In this document: piece after piece, positions 62,852 through 64,000 of the stretch | How the letters are laid out: each line of letters starts with the position of its first letter | Numbering within the stretch: position 1 is the first letter of the stretch | Assembly: GCF_000190315.1 (NCBI RefSeq) | Contig: NC_015151.1 | Span: 2,210,509 to 2,274,508, forward strand | DNA length: 64,000 bases | Direction: 5' to 3' | Source of the DNA: Vulcanisaeta moutnovskia 768-28 | Lineage (GTDB): Archaea; Thermoproteota; Thermoprotei; Thermoproteales; Thermocladiaceae | Translations under genes and position numbers: made by a program | Notes under the pieces: generated by a model | The model's database searches: none | Told to the model about the DNA's origin: nothing | What the model saw: only the letters and a program-made list of their open reading frames with translations

Positions 62852-63841
62852 ATGCGATACTCCGTAATTGACCTATTCGCAGGTGCGGGAGGATTCAGTA
62901 GAGGATTTCTTGATGCCGGCTTCGATGTAGTACTTGGTATTGAAATTGACATTAATGCCGCACGGACATATAGTTATAACTTCCCGGATGCCGTTATGCT
63001 CGTTGATGATATTAAGAATATTCGGGGTGAGGATGTAATTAAGTATATTGGTGATAAACCCGATGTTGTGATTGGTGGTAGTCCCTGCGAGGCATTTACT
63101 GAAACGAATCCCAGAAGGGCTAAGAACCCGCTCGATAGGCTTTATGTTGATGAACTGGGCAGGCTAACCCTTGAGTTCATTAGGCTTGTTGGTGAATTAA
63201 AGCCACAGGTTTTTGTTCTTGAGAATGTTGTCCATATAATGGATGGACCATTAAGGGATGCCTTAATCAATGAGTTCGCCAGGGTTGGTTATGAGAGGAT
63301 ATACTTCAATGTACTTCATGCGGAGGATTATGGAACGCCAAGTGTTAGGCGTAGGGTCTTCATTAGTAATATACCCATAAGACCTGAGAGGCTGGGTAGG
63401 GTGTTAACGGTGTGGGATGCCATTGGTGATTTACCAAGTCCTGGTGACCCAAGTATTCCTAACCATGAATATGTAACTATTAGTGATAGAAAGATTAGAG
63501 GAATAACAAGGCTTAATTGGGATGATGCTCTTTATAGATTCAGGGGTGCCACTGGCTCGTTTAGGAATTTCGTGAGACTTAATCCATGGAAGCCAGCCCC
63601 TACTGTCATGGGTAGCGTGCGTTTTGTACATCCCTTTGAGGATAGAGTACTGACTGTTAGGGAACAGGCAAGGCTAATGGGCTTTCCTGATGATCACATA
63701 TTCTTTGGACCTAAGGACTCCCAATTTAACCAAATAGGTGAGGCTGTTCCACCACCGCTTGCCCTTGCAATTGCCGGGACTGTCCTTAAATACCTGGAGA
63801 GAAGTAACATTAGTGCTAATTTGCCTTTACCAACAATATAG
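62852..63841 (+). CDS. DNA (cytosine-5) methyltransferase
   Basis: A 329-residue m5C methyltransferase with motifs in order: I DLFAGAGGFSRGF (SAM), IV GGSPCEAFTETNP with catalytic Cys, VI VFVLENVVHI, VIII PSVRRRVFISNI, IX RLTVREQARLMGFPD-like region and X QIGEAVPPPLA. The target-recognition region between VIII and IX is short (about 90 residues), as in single-specificity enzymes. No restriction endonuclease is adjacent up to the edge, so it may be an orphan methylase for epigenetic marking, or its partner lies elsewhere. It starts 37 bp after the zinc-ribbon gene. Confidence 0.93.
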   Translation: MRYSVIDLFAGAGGFSRGFLDAGFDVVLGIEIDINAARTYSYNFPDAVMLVDDIKNIRGEDVIKYIGDKPDVVIGGSPCEAFTETNPRRAKNPLDRLYVDELGRLTLEFIRLVGELKPQVFVLENVVHIMDGPLRDALINEFARVGYERIYFNVLHAEDYGTPSVRRRVFISNIPIRPERLGRVLTVWDAIGDLPSPGDPSIPNHEYVTISDRKIRGITRLNWDDALYRFRGATGSFRNFVRLNPWKPAPTVMGSVRFVHPFEDRVLTVREQARLMGFPDDHIFFGPKDSQFNQIGEAVPPPLALAIAGTVLKYLERSNISANLPLPTI

Positions 63842-63938
63842 TGATCCTTATAATTACTTTTGCCTTGTTAAACCACTATAAGCATTATAAATATTGTAAG
63901 GGTAAAGTATTAATACATCGATTTAATAATTATTATCA

Positions 63939-64000
63939 ATGAAGACCACGGTCTCAATAATAAAGGCCGACATAGGTGGCTTACCTGGACACGCTTGGGT
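63939..64000 (+). CDS. fbp: Fructose-1,6-bisphosphate aldolase/phosphatase, first 20 codons (runs off right edge)
   Basis: The start MKTTVSIIKADIGGLPGH matches the highly conserved N-terminus of the archaeal bifunctional FBP aldolase/phosphatase, whose first Asp (KADIG) and His bind Mg2+. The enzyme condenses triose phosphates and dephosphorylates FBP in gluconeogenesis. A TATA-like AGTATTAATA lies about 28 bp before the ATG. Only the N-terminus is in the window. Confidence 0.85.
   Translation, partial: MKTTVSIIKADIGGLPGHAW

Noticed and set aside
62852-63841. Restriction-modification system
   Set aside because: Only the methyltransferase is present; neighbours are a zinc-ribbon protein and FBP aldolase/phosphatase.

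Overview
The window looks like chromosome from a hyperthermophilic crenarchaeon of the Thermoproteales, closest in style to Vulcanisaeta or Caldivirga. The base composition is moderate, and many genes have an A/T-rich TATA box about 26 bp before an ATG, GTG or TTG with no room for a leader. tRNA genes carry introns, one at a non-canonical position. Remnants resembling the PaREP1 and PaREP2 families of Thermoproteales are present. Typical archaeal genes include fttA (aCPSF1), nurA, rtcA, HMG-CoA reductase, a uridine phosphorylase, and the first codons of an FBP aldolase/phosphatase at the right edge. The genus is inferred by eye; no database was searched.

Layout. 1-9.4 kb: NurA nuclease, tRNA-Arg, a broken SDR, two MFS transporters, a C/D box sRNA, a Nudix hydrolase, RNA 3'-phosphate cyclase, a peroxiredoxin and a secreted G1 (glutamic) peptidase. 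9.7-24.7 kb is a decayed accessory tract. It holds a frameshifted anchored coiled-coil protein, dipeptidase and FAD-oxidoreductase relics, an ABC exporter with a damaged start and an internal TAG, two broken retropepsin-like genes, a PaREP2-like relic and a dienelactone hydrolase split by TAG. Among these sit intact genes: an amino-acid permease, a Rieske oxygenase, a GIY-YIG protein and tRNA-Pro. 24.8-44 kb is mostly housekeeping: FttA, a GH15 enzyme, acyl-CoA synthetase, a RecA-fold ATPase pair, a DUF35/thiolase-like pair divergent from HMG-CoA reductase, a DUF1998 helicase operon with phosphohexomutase, and uridine phosphorylase. 44.5-59 kb: a frameshifted NCS1-type permease, further MFS transporters, Pcm, DUF779, aldehyde dehydrogenase, a BtuF-like protein with an MFS partner, and gluconate dehydratase. 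59-64 kb: a PaREP1 relic, tRNA-Thr with an unusual intron, an AAA-type ATPase pair, a hydrolase, a TFS-like zinc ribbon, an orphan m5C methyltransferase and the start of FBP aldolase/phosphatase.

How genes work together. Uridine phosphorylase and the nucleobase permease form a salvage unit (4 bp apart, strong Shine-Dalgarno). Gluconate dehydratase is the entry step of the archaeal Entner-Doudoroff pathway and diverges from an MFS gene. HMG-CoA reductase makes mevalonate for isoprenoid lipids. It shares a palindromic TATA box with a thiolase-like gene whose catalytic Cys and His are replaced. The phosphomutase and uridine phosphorylase genes share the same kind of box.

Most notable: one C/D box sRNA with textbook 12-nt guides (4535-4584) and two weaker facing candidates (53875-53976); two shared symmetric TATA boxes; the catalytically degenerate thiolase; the G1 peptidase; and at least twelve interrupted genes, several broken only by an in-frame TAG. 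I found no CRISPR array, no complete transposon and no clearly new defence system.
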